From: Thiotrichales bacterium HSG1
GTDB taxonomy: Bacteria; Pseudomonadota; Gammaproteobacteria; Beggiatoales; Beggiatoaceae
Length of the DNA stretch: 16,980 nt
Direction of reading: 5' to 3'
NCBI GenBank assembly: GCA_030378125.1
Contig: JAUCGN010000015.1
Span: forward strand, 1 to 16,980
The position numbers and the translations under genes are program-made. Under the pieces are notes generated by a model, which saw only the letters and a list, made by a program, of their open reading frames with translations, made no database searches and was not told the DNA's origin. Below are positions 6,563-14,734 of the stretch, piece by piece; position 1 is the stretch's first letter, and each line of letters starts with the position of its first letter.

Positions 6563-8231
6563 ATGTTAATAGAAATCCTGATTTTAACAACTTTATCGCT
6601 AATAATTATTGCAATATATTACTGGAATTTATACCAACATCCAATTATACGTCTTTTGATGACAGAACCATCACGCTTACTATCAGAAATCCCTTTAGAA
6701 AAGCTTGCTAAAACTAAATTACTATTACAACGTACTAACTATCTTGATAAAGTATTAGTAGAAAATGATATCGACTGTTTAGATATAGCTATTAAATTTA
6801 TCAATACATCAGATGAAGTACGCTATGAAATAATATCTAACAAATTGAATTGTAAAACAGAACCAAGCATTAACTCAGAAGTTTTTAAATTAAATTTATG
6901 CTCAACTTTTCCACTAGGTCTTGTCGGTTGTTTATTATATTTTCCTGCTAAAAATTTAACTGTAACTAGCATTATTAGTAAACTAAAACAAGAGTTTATA
7001 TTTTCTAATGTAATAATCATAACGTTAAAACCAAATCAACAATCAAAACTACGTTCTTATGGTAAGGATTTATCTACTAGATGGATAGTCCCAAGTAATC
7101 AGGAATTAGCAACTTTACTATTACATCCTGACCCAATTTGTATATTCACTGAATTATTAGCTAATCAACTTGCTAGAAAGCTTATTTCTCCATATCAAAC
7201 TGAAGGTGGAATTATTAAAGAAGTAGTTTTTTTTTGGACGCGAAGAATTGTTAGCTCGCATTTTAAACCGTGATTTGGCAAATTATTTAGTTATTGGTGG
7301 ACGGCAACTAGGAAAATCCAGTTTTTTGAAAAAAATAGAACGATATTATGAAAATAACACGAAAGTGCAATGTTATTATCTTACTTTATTTGGAAACAAT
7401 CTGTTAGATATATTGAAAAAAGAATTGGGGTTAGCAGAAAAAGTTTCTCAATCTACAGTTTTAGAAAAATTAGGCAATGTAGAATTTGGAAAAAGTCGTT
7501 TATTACTGATTGATGAAGCTGATCAATTTATTCGTGATGAAATGGCTAATAATTTCCCTTTATTAAGTTTTTTTCGTGGTTTAAGTGAATTGGGTAACTG
7601 TCATTTTATATTTGTTGGATTTTGGGATTTATATGATGCTGCTATTAATTATCAATCTCCAATAAGAAATTTTGGCCAATCAATACAAATAGGTAAATTA
7701 GAAGCAGATGCTTGTAAAAAATTAGCTACTGAACCAATGAAAATACTAGATATTTACTATCAATCTGAAGATTTAGTTGAACAAATTCTAATTGCAACCG
7801 GTCAACGAGCAAACTTGATTGCAATAACATGTAACGAAATGTTAGGAAAATTAAAAAATGATCAGAATGTATTAAAGCAAGAAAATGTAACTGATGGTCT
7901 TCAGTGTGAAACTATGGAAATAGCCTTATCTGGTTGGACAAAGCTAACCGATGATGATGAAGCAAGTCGTTTAGATCGAATCATCATTTATGTCACGGTT
8001 AAAAAAGGTAAATTTAATAAAAAAAGTTTAATAAAATTTTTCAATAAACATAATTATACCTGCTGTGTCCCTGAATTAGAAAAATCTTTAAAACGTCTTG
8101 AATTAGCTTATATTATCCAACGTGATAATAAGGGAATTTATACTTATTGCGTACCTCTATTTAGGAAACAACTATTAGAGGAAGATTTGATAACGTTGTT
8201 AAAACAGGAGATGGGTAACCAAGTAAGGTAA
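6563..8231 (+). pseudogene. Membrane-anchored AAA/STAND-type ATPase, split at a T9 tract
   Basis: Two reading frames form one protein of about 555 residues. Part 1 (6563-7273) starts at ATG 6563 after an AAAGAG ribosome site, has an N-terminal membrane segment (residues 3-22) and a soluble domain of unknown type ending SPYQTEGGIIKEVVFF. Part 2 has no proper start of its own (only TTG at 7248) and continues FGREELLARILNRDLANYLV. The break is the T9 run at 7227-7235; eight Ts would give VVFFGREELL in one frame. Numbering part 2 from 7248, Walker A is GGRQLGKSS (17-25) and Walker B is LLLIDE (85-90); a helical and winged-helix-like C-terminus follows (about 245-320). Fold places it with AAA_16/STAND-type signalling ATPases. 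Could be true mutation, transcriptional slippage or a sequencing error. Confidence 0.8.
7227..7235 (+). other. T9 homopolymer at the ATPase frame junction
   Basis: Nine consecutive T residues precede ggacgcgaa. Frame 2 enters and frame 3 leaves with intact protein similarity, so the run is one T too long (or two too short) for a continuous gene. Runs of this length are known sites for polymerase slippage and phase variation. Confidence 0.8.
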
Positions 8232-8425
8232 CTGCCATTAAGTTAATGGATTAAAAACAAATTTTACATTTCAAATATATCAGCTTGGTTGTGTACAGAA
8301 CATTTTTTTTGATGCACAATAATAAGGATTTAATTGTAATTGATAATAATTATTTATCCTTTTCTCATATCGAATTCAGGTTAATAGTTTAAAACATGGT
8401 ACAATCATAACAACAATTTTTACCA
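8232..8425. promoter_or_regulatory. Intergenic region with AT-rich dyad before rhodanese gene
   Basis: An imperfect dyad, AAGGAT (8326-8331) to ATCCTT (8356-8361), encloses gataataattattta. This loosely resembles a Fur-box style operator, but in such AT-rich DNA the resemblance is weak. A TACAAT at 8400-8405 could be a -10 element for the following gene. Nothing else recognised. Confidence 0.25.
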
Positions 8426-8437
8426 ATGGTTAGCATA

Positions 8438-8983
8438 ATGAAAACGCTATTGATTCTCTCATTATTAATTTTTTCAATACCCACTGTTGCTAAACAGTAT
8501 TTACCAAAGAACAAACAAACAGTGTTGGGACTTTATGTTACTGCAAAAGAAGCTTTCGCAAAAAGGCATATTATTCCAAATAAAGTAAAAATATTAGATG
8601 TTAGAACTCAGGGTGAATATATATTTGTTGGTCATGCTTCAATGGCAATAAATATCCCATTGGAATTTTTAAATAGGGGAATTGATTTGAAAAAAATGAA
8701 TCCAATTATGTCTTTAAATTATAACTTTGTAGATGAGGTTAAAAAGAGGTTTAATAAAACTGATGTAATTATGATCATATGTCGTTCTGGTGTAAGAAGT
8801 GCCATTTCAGTTAATAAACTAGCACAAGCTGGTTTTAAAAATGTTTACAATATAACTGATGGATTTGAAGGTGATAAATCAAATGTTATGGATGACTTTA
8901 GCAATGGAAAAAGGATTGTTAATGGATGGAAAAATTCTAATCTTCCTTGGACCTACCAACTTGATCCTGAATTAGTATATTAA
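8438..8983 (+). CDS. Secreted rhodanese-domain protein
   Basis: Start taken at ATG 8438 (MKTLLILSLLIFSIPTVA, then KQ), giving a typical signal peptide; an in-frame ATG at 8426 would add four residues. The 181-residue product has one rhodanese domain: ILDVRTQGEY (the CH2A-like entry), VGHASMAINIP, and the active-site loop C-R-S-G-V-R-S with the catalytic Cys at residue 115, then the ITDGFEG closing motif. Periplasmic sulfurtransferases of this kind fit a sulfur-oxidising lifestyle; the actual sulfur donor and acceptor cannot be inferred. It precedes lolC by 26 bases in the same direction, possibly cotranscribed. Confidence 0.88.
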   Translation: MKTLLILSLLIFSIPTVAKQYLPKNKQTVLGLYVTAKEAFAKRHIIPNKVKILDVRTQGEYIFVGHASMAINIPLEFLNRGIDLKKMNPIMSLNYNFVDEVKKRFNKTDVIMIICRSGVRSAISVNKLAQAGFKNVYNITDGFEGDKSNVMDDFSNGKRIVNGWKNSNLPWTYQLDPELVY

Positions 8984-9009
8984 TTCCTAAAAATTATAGA
9001 ACTTAAAAT

Positions 9010-10260
9010 ATGTTTAAACCCCTACCCCTATTTATTGGATTACGTTATACCAGAGCTAAACGCCGTAACCATTTTATTTCTTTTATTTCACTTACTTCCA
9101 TGTTGGGTATTACATTGGGAGTAGTAGCCCTGATAACTGTATTGTCAGTAATGAACGGTTTTGAAAAAGAATTGCGGCATCGCATGTTAGGCATGTCAGC
9201 CCACGTTGTGATAAATACCCTAAATGACCATTGGGATGATTGGCAAAAAATGGCTGGGGAATTAGCCGATAAACCACATGTAGTTGGAGTAGCCCCATTT
9301 ATTCAAGGTCAGGCTATGGTTACTCACAACAAAAATGTTGAAGGTACTTTTTTGCAAGGTATTTCTCCTAAATATGAACCACAAGTATCTAAAGTACAAG
9401 ATAAAATGATGGTTGGTAGCTTAAACAATTTACAAGCCGGCAAGTTTAACTTAATCTTAGGTAATGAATTGGCTCGTACTCTCGGAGTTGGAATTGGAGA
9501 CAAGATAACTCTAGTTGTGCCACAAGCATCTGTCACCTTAGTTGGCTTATTACCACGCATGAAGCGTTTTACTATAGGTGGTATTTTTAATATTGGAATG
9601 CACGAATTTGATAGTGGACTTATTTCGATTCATCTTGAAGATGCCGCAAAACTTTTACGCATGCCTCCTGATAGTATCACTGGCCTCAATTTAAAGCTGG
9701 ACGATATGTTCATTGCTAAACAGTTTAGTCGTGAATTACAAAATCAATTACCATTTGGTTATTACAGCTATGATTGGACTTATCGACATAAGAACTTTTT
9801 TGAAGCCATAAAGATGGAAAAAACTGTAATGTTTGTTATTTTAACCTTAATTGTGGCGGTAGCAGCTTTTAATATTGTTTCTACATTAGTAATGGTAGTA
9901 ACTGATAAACAAGCAGATATTGCAATTTTACGCACTTTGGGAGCTACTCCTAAAACCATAATGATGATTTTTATGGTACAAGGAATTTTAATTGGATTGT
10001 TTGGCACTATTTTAGGAGTTGGTGGAGGAATTAGTTTAGCTTTAAATATTGAGACAGTGGTTCCGGCAATTGAACAAATGTTTAATGTCCAATTTTTATC
10101 TTCGGATGTTTATTATATCAGTGATTTGCCTTCTGATTTACGTTGGATGGATGTTTATAAAATAGCTGGTTTATCATTATTAATCAGTTTATTAGCAACT
10201 ATTTATCCAGCTTGGCAAGCTTCACGCACCCAACCAGCTGAGGCTTTGCGTTATGAATGA
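9010..10260 (+). CDS. lolC: Lipoprotein-releasing ABC transporter permease (LolC/LolE family)
   Basis: A 416-residue inner-membrane permease of the LolCDE complex that hands mature lipoproteins to LolA. Four membrane segments lie at about 22-48, 271-297, 326-348 and 384-405. A periplasmic domain between the first two contains the usual GISP and ILGNELA motifs; the C-terminus ends [17 protein letters not shown] as is typical. Length equals the family norm (about 400-415). The ATPase gene overlaps its last 8 bases. No second permease gene (lolE) follows, so the complex may use one permease as a homodimer (LolF-like) or lolE may lie elsewhere; lolC versus lolE/lolF assignment is by position. Confidence 0.93.
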   Translation: MFKPLPLFIGLRYTRAKRRNHFISFISLTSMLGITLGVVALITVLSVMNGFEKELRHRMLGMSAHVVINTLNDHWDDWQKMAGELADKPHVVGVAPFIQGQAMVTHNKNVEGTFLQGISPKYEPQVSKVQDKMMVGSLNNLQAGKFNLILGNELARTLGVGIGDKITLVVPQASVTLVGLLPRMKRFTIGGIFNIGMHEFDSGLISIHLEDAAKLLRMPPDSITGLNLKLDDMFIAKQFSRELQNQLPFGYYSYDWTYRHKNFFEAIKMEKTVMFVILTLIVAVAAFNIVSTLVMVVTDKQADIAILRTLGATPKTIMMIFMVQGILIGLFGTILGVGGGISLALNIETVVPAIEQMFNVQFLSSDVYYISDLPSDLRWMDVYKIAGLSLLISLLATIYPAWQASRTQPAEALRYE

Positions 10261-10927
10261 TATAGTTTTGGATTGTAAAAATGTCAGTAAAAGTTTCACC
10301 GATGCAGACCTTGAGATTGATGTGTTACAACAGATAAATTTAACCATCAAAAAAGGGGAACGGGTAGCTATTGTTGGCAGTTCTGGAGCTGGTAAAAGTA
10401 CTTTGTTACATCTATTGGGTGGTTTAGATACAGCAACTACTGGAGACATTTGGATAGCTGGTAAACGCATAGGTGATTTAAATCAGACAAAACTTGGGTC
10501 ATGGCGTAATTTACACTTGGGTTTTGTTTACCAATTTCATCATTTACTGGCAGAATTTACAGCTTTAGAAAATGTTTGTATGCCACTATTAATAAAAGGT
10601 TTATCAACAAGTGAAGCTCAAGATAAAGCTGCCACTATTTTAACTCAAATAGGTTTGGGGAAACGTTTAAAACATAAGCCGGGTGAATTATCAGGTGGTG
10701 AACGACAACGGGCTGCTGTAGCACGGGCTTTAGTTACTGAACCAAGCTGTGTGTTAGCTGATGAACCAACTGGCAATTTAGACAAGCACACTGCCGAGCA
10801 GGTTTATGAGCGTATTTTAGAATTAAACGATGTGATTGGCACTAGTTTGGTATTAGTAACTCATGCTCCAGATTTAGCTAAACGTATGGATCGAACTTTG
10901 ACTTTAATTGATGGAAAACTTTGTTAG
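10253..10927 (+). CDS. lolD: Lipoprotein-releasing ABC transporter ATPase LolD
   Basis: The 224-residue ATPase powering lipoprotein extraction by LolCDE. Walker [10 protein letters not shown] at 42-50, Q-loop Q94 in [10 protein letters not shown] signature LSGGERQR (146-153), Walker B VLADEP with D170 and E171, and switch His204 in [14 protein letters not shown] after the Q-loop is characteristic of LolD. The ATG overlaps the lolC stop by 8 bases, implying translational coupling. Length is close to E. coli LolD (233). Confidence 0.95.
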   Translation: MNDIVLDCKNVSKSFTDADLEIDVLQQINLTIKKGERVAIVGSSGAGKSTLLHLLGGLDTATTGDIWIAGKRIGDLNQTKLGSWRNLHLGFVYQFHHLLAEFTALENVCMPLLIKGLSTSEAQDKAATILTQIGLGKRLKHKPGELSGGERQRAAVARALVTEPSCVLADEPTGNLDKHTAEQVYERILELNDVIGTSLVLVTHAPDLAKRMDRTLTLIDGKLC

Positions 10928-11065
10928 TTTTCACTTTTGTGAAGGGTGTTTTGTCTAAATTAGAATTTAAGAAGCATTAACCATAAAACAGAAAAGGGTC
11001 GGTGAAATTAATAGCATAACTGACCTTAACAAACTTAATCATTTTCAATTCTCTTATTACTGTTA
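10928..11065. terminator. Weak candidate terminator after lolD
   Basis: Immediately after the lolD stop, TTCAC-tttt-GTGAA forms a short hairpin followed by gggtgtttt. A second weak dyad, GGTCGGT with ACTGACC, occurs at about 10998-11027. Neither has a strong T-tract, so termination here is uncertain. The stretch also contains what may be the original 3' side of the DUF4407-like gene disrupted by the adjacent IS. Confidence 0.3.
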
Positions 11066-11132
11066 TAGGACTTACGCATTGACAAGAATATTATAATATG
11101 GATCATCCAAAAAAACTATAGAAAAGAATCCA

Positions 11133-12210
11133 ATGAGAGAAATAAGTCGTCCATCAACAGCGAAATGTACCTTATCCATGTATATATCCTATATATTAAG
11201 TGAACCAAAATATATAAATTGCAGTAGGTTAGGAGAATTGATGAACATATCACATGACAGTGTGAACCGTTTTTTAAATAGAGAAAACTTAACACCAGAA
11301 GATTTATTTTTGGAAGCAAAATCTCAATTAAATTTGGAAGGTGGTATGTTGAGTGTGGACGACACAGTAATCTAGGCTAACAGTTTTTGGAAAAAACTTT
11401 AACCTAGATTGGATAAACCCTATAGTTATCATATGGATTTAGTTGACCATTTCTGGTCAGGAAAGCATCACTGTAGTGTAAAAGGAATTAATTTAATAAC
11501 GTTGTATTACACTGATGTTAAAGATAATCACCTGCCAATTAACTATAGAATCTATGATAAATCAGAATGTAAGACATGATTACTTTCAAGATATGTTGAT
11601 TGAAGTATTAAACTGGGGTGTTAAACCAAACTTTGTAAGTGGAGACAGTTGGTATAGTTGCGTTCCCAACCTTAAACTGATAAAAAACCATCAATTAGGT
11701 TTTCTATTCGCACTTAAAAGTAACCGTTCTGTTTCAATTGAAAAAAATAAGTATTTATAGATTCAAAAATTGGATATTCCAGAATATGGTTTGGAAGTTT
11801 GGTTACATGATTTTGGGTATGTCAAAGTATTTCGTACGATGTTAAAGGACCAGCAACGACATTATGCAGTGTACTTACCCGATGATAAACAGCTTGAAAA
11901 ATTTGATAGAAGTATGTTTATTAAACTCCACGACCAACATTGGCAAATTGAGCAATATCATCGTGTTATCAAGCAAGTTTGCCATATTGAACATTTTCAG
12001 GTTCGCTCACAAACAGCTATACGTAATCACATTTTTGCATCAATTTGTGGCTATGTACGTTTGCAATACTTGCGTATAACTGATTTTATTGACAATTGTT
12101 ATAATTTACAAAGAAACTTATTTAATGAAGTTATCTCTATATTCATTCAAAATTTTATTCCTAGCATTAGACATCTTGATCCTCAAGTTCACAGGAAAAT
12201 CCCTCTATAA
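11133..12210 (+). pseudogene. IS transposase (DDE, IS701/IS4-like), multiply broken
   Basis: The fragments align to one transposase of about 350 residues. ATG 11133 opens SRPSTAKCTLSMYISYILSE and reaches the first catalytic Asp in LSVDDTVI. A 42-base palindrome at 11369-11410 then introduces in-frame TAG and TAA stops, after which LDKPYSYHMDLVDHFWSGKH resumes in the same frame. A frameshift near 11567 (KT then HDYFQDM) moves to frame 1: second Asp in VSGDSWYS. A TAG at 11758-11760 replaces a sense codon (likely CAG). The C-terminal part (11770-12210) keeps the third catalytic residue, Glu in HWQIEQYHR, and KQVCHIEHFQVR. Family name is by recall of this motif set; the DDE assignment is firm. 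Not functional. Confidence 0.82.
11369..11410. repeat. 42-bp palindromic insertion inside the transposase gene
   Basis: AATCTAGG at 11369-11376 is complementary to CCTAGATT at 11403-11410, and the inner bases (TAACAGTTTTT against AAAAACTTTAA) also pair with one bulge. Removing about 39 bases restores the conserved transposase sequence DDTV-LDKPYS. The insert keeps the frame but brings two stop codons. Confidence 0.75.
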
Positions 12211-12225
12211 TTTATTTATATGATT

Positions 12226-12681
12226 TTATTGATGAAAATATCTTCTTGGATTTGTCAATGCGTAAGTCCTAATTTCATTAGCATCAATTATTAATTGTAA
12301 ATTGATTTTGCCTTCAAAAATTTTTAATTCTAATGGAGTCGATATAATTATAGCAATAAAAATTGCCAATACTAATCTAGGAGTGGCTAATTTAAGCTCA
12401 TCCCAAACATTATCTTGTTTATTCATACTGGAAACAATAAATCTATCTAAATTAAAAATGAATAATCCCCAAATCATTCCCAAAAATATTATATAAAATA
12501 ATGAAATATAATCATCTTTATAGAAAATGGTGGAAAGTGCATATCCACCAGATAACATTGCAAATAATGCAGTAAAAAATACAGTTCCACCAATACTTTC
12601 ATATTTGGCAATTTCTGGAATAGCACATTTTTCTAGTATAGTTTTATCAGCACCAGAACAAAAAATCAAAAAATTAAACAT
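12226..12681 (-). pseudogene. DUF4407-like membrane protein, 3' end cut by IS
   Basis: The protein starts at ATG 12681, overlapping the caspase stop by 8 bases. It shows LIFCSGAD, GGTVFFTALFAMLSGGYAL (membrane segment, about 30-53), a second segment (59-78) ending in the hallmark FNLDRFIVSSM, and PRLVLAIFIAIIISTPLELK (102-118), all typical of DUF4407 proteins. Genuine sequence stops at residue 137 (NEI); the last 14 residues are read from the IS terminal repeat. Family members are commonly longer, with a coiled-coil tail. Fusing across the IS would continue NSNKRIEND before a TAA at 11037-11035. It is the terminal gene of the caspase operon; a membrane-anchoring or effector role is inferred only. 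Confidence 0.75.
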
Positions 12682-13645
12682 TTTTTATAATTAGTCGTTT
12701 TTGTAAGTCATTAATTTCTTCTTTTATTTGTTCTGCATCATCATTTGTTGCAATAATTATCTTTTCTAAGTCAGACTTTTTGTCCATTTGGAATCCTAAT
12801 TCTTTTTGTTCTTTCAATATGGAAAGTTTATTTTCAACTAGTTTAATATGTTGTTCTTTTAAAGTAATTAATTGTTTTATATCAGATTTATTATCTATAA
12901 TTTCTGGTTGTTTATTGATAATAGGTTTTGCGTTATTTTTACATACCCCCAATATATCCGGTTGCCCATGAGAACTCAATTGTGGAACTGGTAAATTTTT
13001 AGCTTTCAACTGTTTAATTAACTGATTAGTAATATCTTGAAAGGTTAAAAATTCACCAACATTATCAATACCTTTTCTAAAAATTTCTAACAACTCGTGA
13101 GTAAATGCTGTACAATCCTTATTTTCTGGAGATGTATCTTTAGCCGGTTTATTAGAAGATGCAGCAACAATAAAAAACACATTCTTTTTGCCTTTACTAT
13201 CAACTTTTTCTTTTAATCTAGCACTAAAACAACAATCAATAATAAAAATAATATTTTTAGCTCTAGTTTCTTGGATAACTAAATCAACCAATTTGCTTGA
13301 TTCTATTGCTCTTGTACATTGTTTTTTTAAAACTGTTGTTCTTTTAGTAGCTAAATAAAAACTATTACTTTTAGGAATACCGTGTCCAGCATAATAAACA
13401 ATAATTGTATCTGAAGCATCAGAAAATATATCAATAGTTTCCTCAATGATTGTATCAAAATCATCTTTATCTAATATTGGATGAATATTATCCGCATCAA
13501 TTCCAACAAATTCGTTTAGAGATTTATGTAATTCTATAAGATTATTCTTAACATTGGGTAAATCTGGTAAATTATCATTTGTTGCATCAAATTTACTAGC
13601 ACCAATCAAAATAACCTGAGTATTTTTTGGATCAATTAATTCCAT
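12674..13645 (-). CDS. Caspase-like cysteine protease (peptidase C14) with coiled-coil tail
   Basis: A 323-residue protein. The C14/caspase fold occupies about 8-225: VILIGASKFD, catalytic His88 in YYAGHG, and catalytic Cys139 in IDCCFSA, arranged like metacaspases (D-x-C-x-S). AASSNKPAKDTSP and CTAFTHELLEIFRKG follow as in other bacterial caspases. Residues about 255-323 form a Lys/Glu-rich coiled coil. It would cleave protein targets after activation. The start (ATG 13645) is 3 bases after the preceding EACC1-like gene's stop, and the downstream DUF4407-like gene overlaps its end, so translation is probably coupled. The context suggests a conflict system in which the protease is the effector; that is inference from family context. 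Confidence 0.92.
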   Translation of the reverse strand: MELIDPKNTQVILIGASKFDATNDNLPDLPNVKNNLIELHKSLNEFVGIDADNIHPILDKDDFDTIIEETIDIFSDASDTIIVYYAGHGIPKSNSFYLATKRTTVLKKQCTRAIESSKLVDLVIQETRAKNIIFIIDCCFSARLKEKVDSKGKKNVFFIVAASSNKPAKDTSPENKDCTAFTHELLEIFRKGIDNVGEFLTFQDITNQLIKQLKAKNLPVPQLSSHGQPDILGVCKNNAKPIINKQPEIIDNKSDIKQLITLKEQHIKLVENKLSILKEQKELGFQMDKKSDLEKIIIATNDDAEQIKEEINDLQKRLIIKNV

Positions 13646-13648
13646 TAG

Positions 13649-14005
13649 TTAATCTCTACAAAATTTTTCTTTCATTTCTTTAATCATTTTTTCCAACATA
13701 ACTTGCATTTTCGGATCACTAGCCATTAATTTTTCAGAAATGGCCTGTAATTTTGGGCAAATCATAACGTTATTATATCCATACCAAGTTTGTAGATATT
13801 CAATAAAAGACTTAAAATCATCAAATGTTTGCACACAAGTGAAAATAGTATCTAATAATTCATAGACACCCATATCACCTTCATCTGGTGGTAACTTCTT
13901 TCTTTTAACCTCAATACCAGATCGCTCCAACCAATCAATCAAATCCAATAAAGTCTCTTCATTGGCATCTTCACCTTTTAAACGCAATTCTAACTCAATA
14001 GTCAT
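13649..14005 (-). CDS. EACC1-like small component B
   Basis: A 118-residue protein with a strong AAGGAG site before ATG 14005. Residues 1-46 (ELELRLKGEDANEETLLDL, then DWLER, PPDEGDMG) closely match protein A of this operon (14735-15094) and fit the pattern of effector-associated constant component 1 proteins, which accompany caspases, proteases and STAND proteins. After GDMG the sequence diverges: in place of the hydrophobic segment of A it has YELLDTIFTCVQTFDDFKSF, then a Met/Lys-rich amphipathic helix. It could be an adaptor linking a sensor to the caspase encoded 3 bases downstream. Its ATG overlaps the stop of the caspase stub (ATGA). Family assignment is by pattern recall. Confidence 0.7.
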   Translation of the reverse strand: MTIELELRLKGEDANEETLLDLIDWLERSGIEVKRKKLPPDEGDMGVYELLDTIFTCVQTFDDFKSFIEYLQTWYGYNNVMICPKLQAISEKLMASDPKMQVMLEKMIKEMKEKFCRD

Positions 14006-14109
14006 GACAAACTCCTTAAAGTTATAAATGTTTCACTATCTTTCCCAAAATCAAATATACTAGCCCCAATCAAAATAGCTCTTGTATCTTCTGGTTTAAT
14101 TTGTATCAT
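14002..14109 (-). pseudogene. Caspase N-terminal stub (35 codons)
   Basis: Starting at ATG 14109, three bases after the nuclease stop, a short frame reads MIQIKPEDTRAILIGASIFD and ends with TGA at 14004-14002, overlapping the next ATG as ATGA. It parallels the intact caspase N-terminus MELIDPKNTQVILIGASKFD. No His or Cys catalytic parts remain. It looks like what is left after an internal deletion joined a second caspase gene's start to the ribosome-binding region of EACC1-like gene B. Confidence 0.75.
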
Positions 14110-14112
14110 AAT

Positions 14113-14721
14113 TTAATGCTCAAGATTCTGTTCACATTCCGAAAAAAATAAATCCAAAATTCCCAACAATTCTTCCACATGTTGAACTCCAGCAGAAATA
14201 GGATGCCGAATAAACAAGTTTTTTTCCAATTTACCAAATTGCCAAATATCACCAGTTGTTACAATAGATAAAATAGGAATATCAACAGAATCATTCAATT
14301 TTTGACACACAACCGACTGTAACAAAGCTTGCTTCCAACCCTCATCAAAATTCTCATTCTTTGCTTCTACTGTTAATAACAAAGGTTTATAAACTTTCTT
14401 ATAACCGGTAGGAGTTTTAGCAGTTACCAAATAATCAGGAATAACAACCACATCATCAGTTTTAATTTGTACATGACTAAATAAATTCAATTGAGAATGT
14501 TTTCTCCAAATCTCTTTCAAAAATGGCACAACAATAAACTCCGCAGCAAAAGCTTCCTTATCATCTTCGCCCCGATTTTTAAGAGAAAAATCCAACTCAT
14601 CTTTAAACCAATCCATCACACTAACCAGTTTAACTTCATCAAAATTAATAAACTCGGCTATCTCATAATTAAGATGATAATGCTCCAAAATAGTCAGAAT
14701 ATTATCAAATTTATCAGTCAT
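14113..14721 (-). CDS. PD-(D/E)XK restriction-endonuclease-like protein
   Basis: A 202-residue protein. Its core reads IPDYLVTAK (D96), LLLTVEAKNENF (E119-x-K121), then GWKQALLQ with Q131, the order D, E-x-K, Q seen in restriction-endonuclease-like folds such as type I R-subunit N-domains. Residues 55-75 form the usual leading helix with E61. An AGGAAA site precedes ATG 14721, 13 bases after EACC1-like gene A. It probably cuts DNA, but no specificity domain is present. Its position between a constant component and a caspase stub makes it a candidate effector; alternatively it is a stand-alone gene inserted in the operon. Confidence 0.75.
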   Translation of the reverse strand: MTDKFDNILTILEHYHLNYEIAEFINFDEVKLVSVMDWFKDELDFSLKNRGEDDKEAFAAEFIVVPFLKEIWRKHSQLNLFSHVQIKTDDVVVIPDYLVTAKTPTGYKKVYKPLLLTVEAKNENFDEGWKQALLQSVVCQKLNDSVDIPILSIVTTGDIWQFGKLEKNLFIRHPISAGVQHVEELLGILDLFFSECEQNLEH

Positions 14722-14734
14722 ATAACTTTCCTAA

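Larger units (their letters stand above)
11066..12271 (+). mobile_element. Decayed insertion sequence with 20-bp perfect terminal inverted repeats
   Basis: TAGGACTTACGCATTGACAA at 11066-11085 is matched exactly in reverse complement at 12252-12271, defining an element of about 1.2 kb. It encloses a single degraded DDE transposase. Flanks (ctgtta on the left, atttca on the right) show no clear direct repeat beyond an ambiguous TA. It lies inside the 3' part of the minus-strand DUF4407-like gene: the protein breaks exactly at the right terminus. Confidence 0.9.

Noticed and set aside
8337..8361. Fur box upstream of the rhodanese gene
   Set aside because: The match is mostly A/T in an AT-rich region; kept only as a low-confidence dyad.
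10222..10470. 82-codon minus-strand frame over the start of lolD
   Set aside because: Antisense to the well-supported LolD N-terminus and Walker A region.
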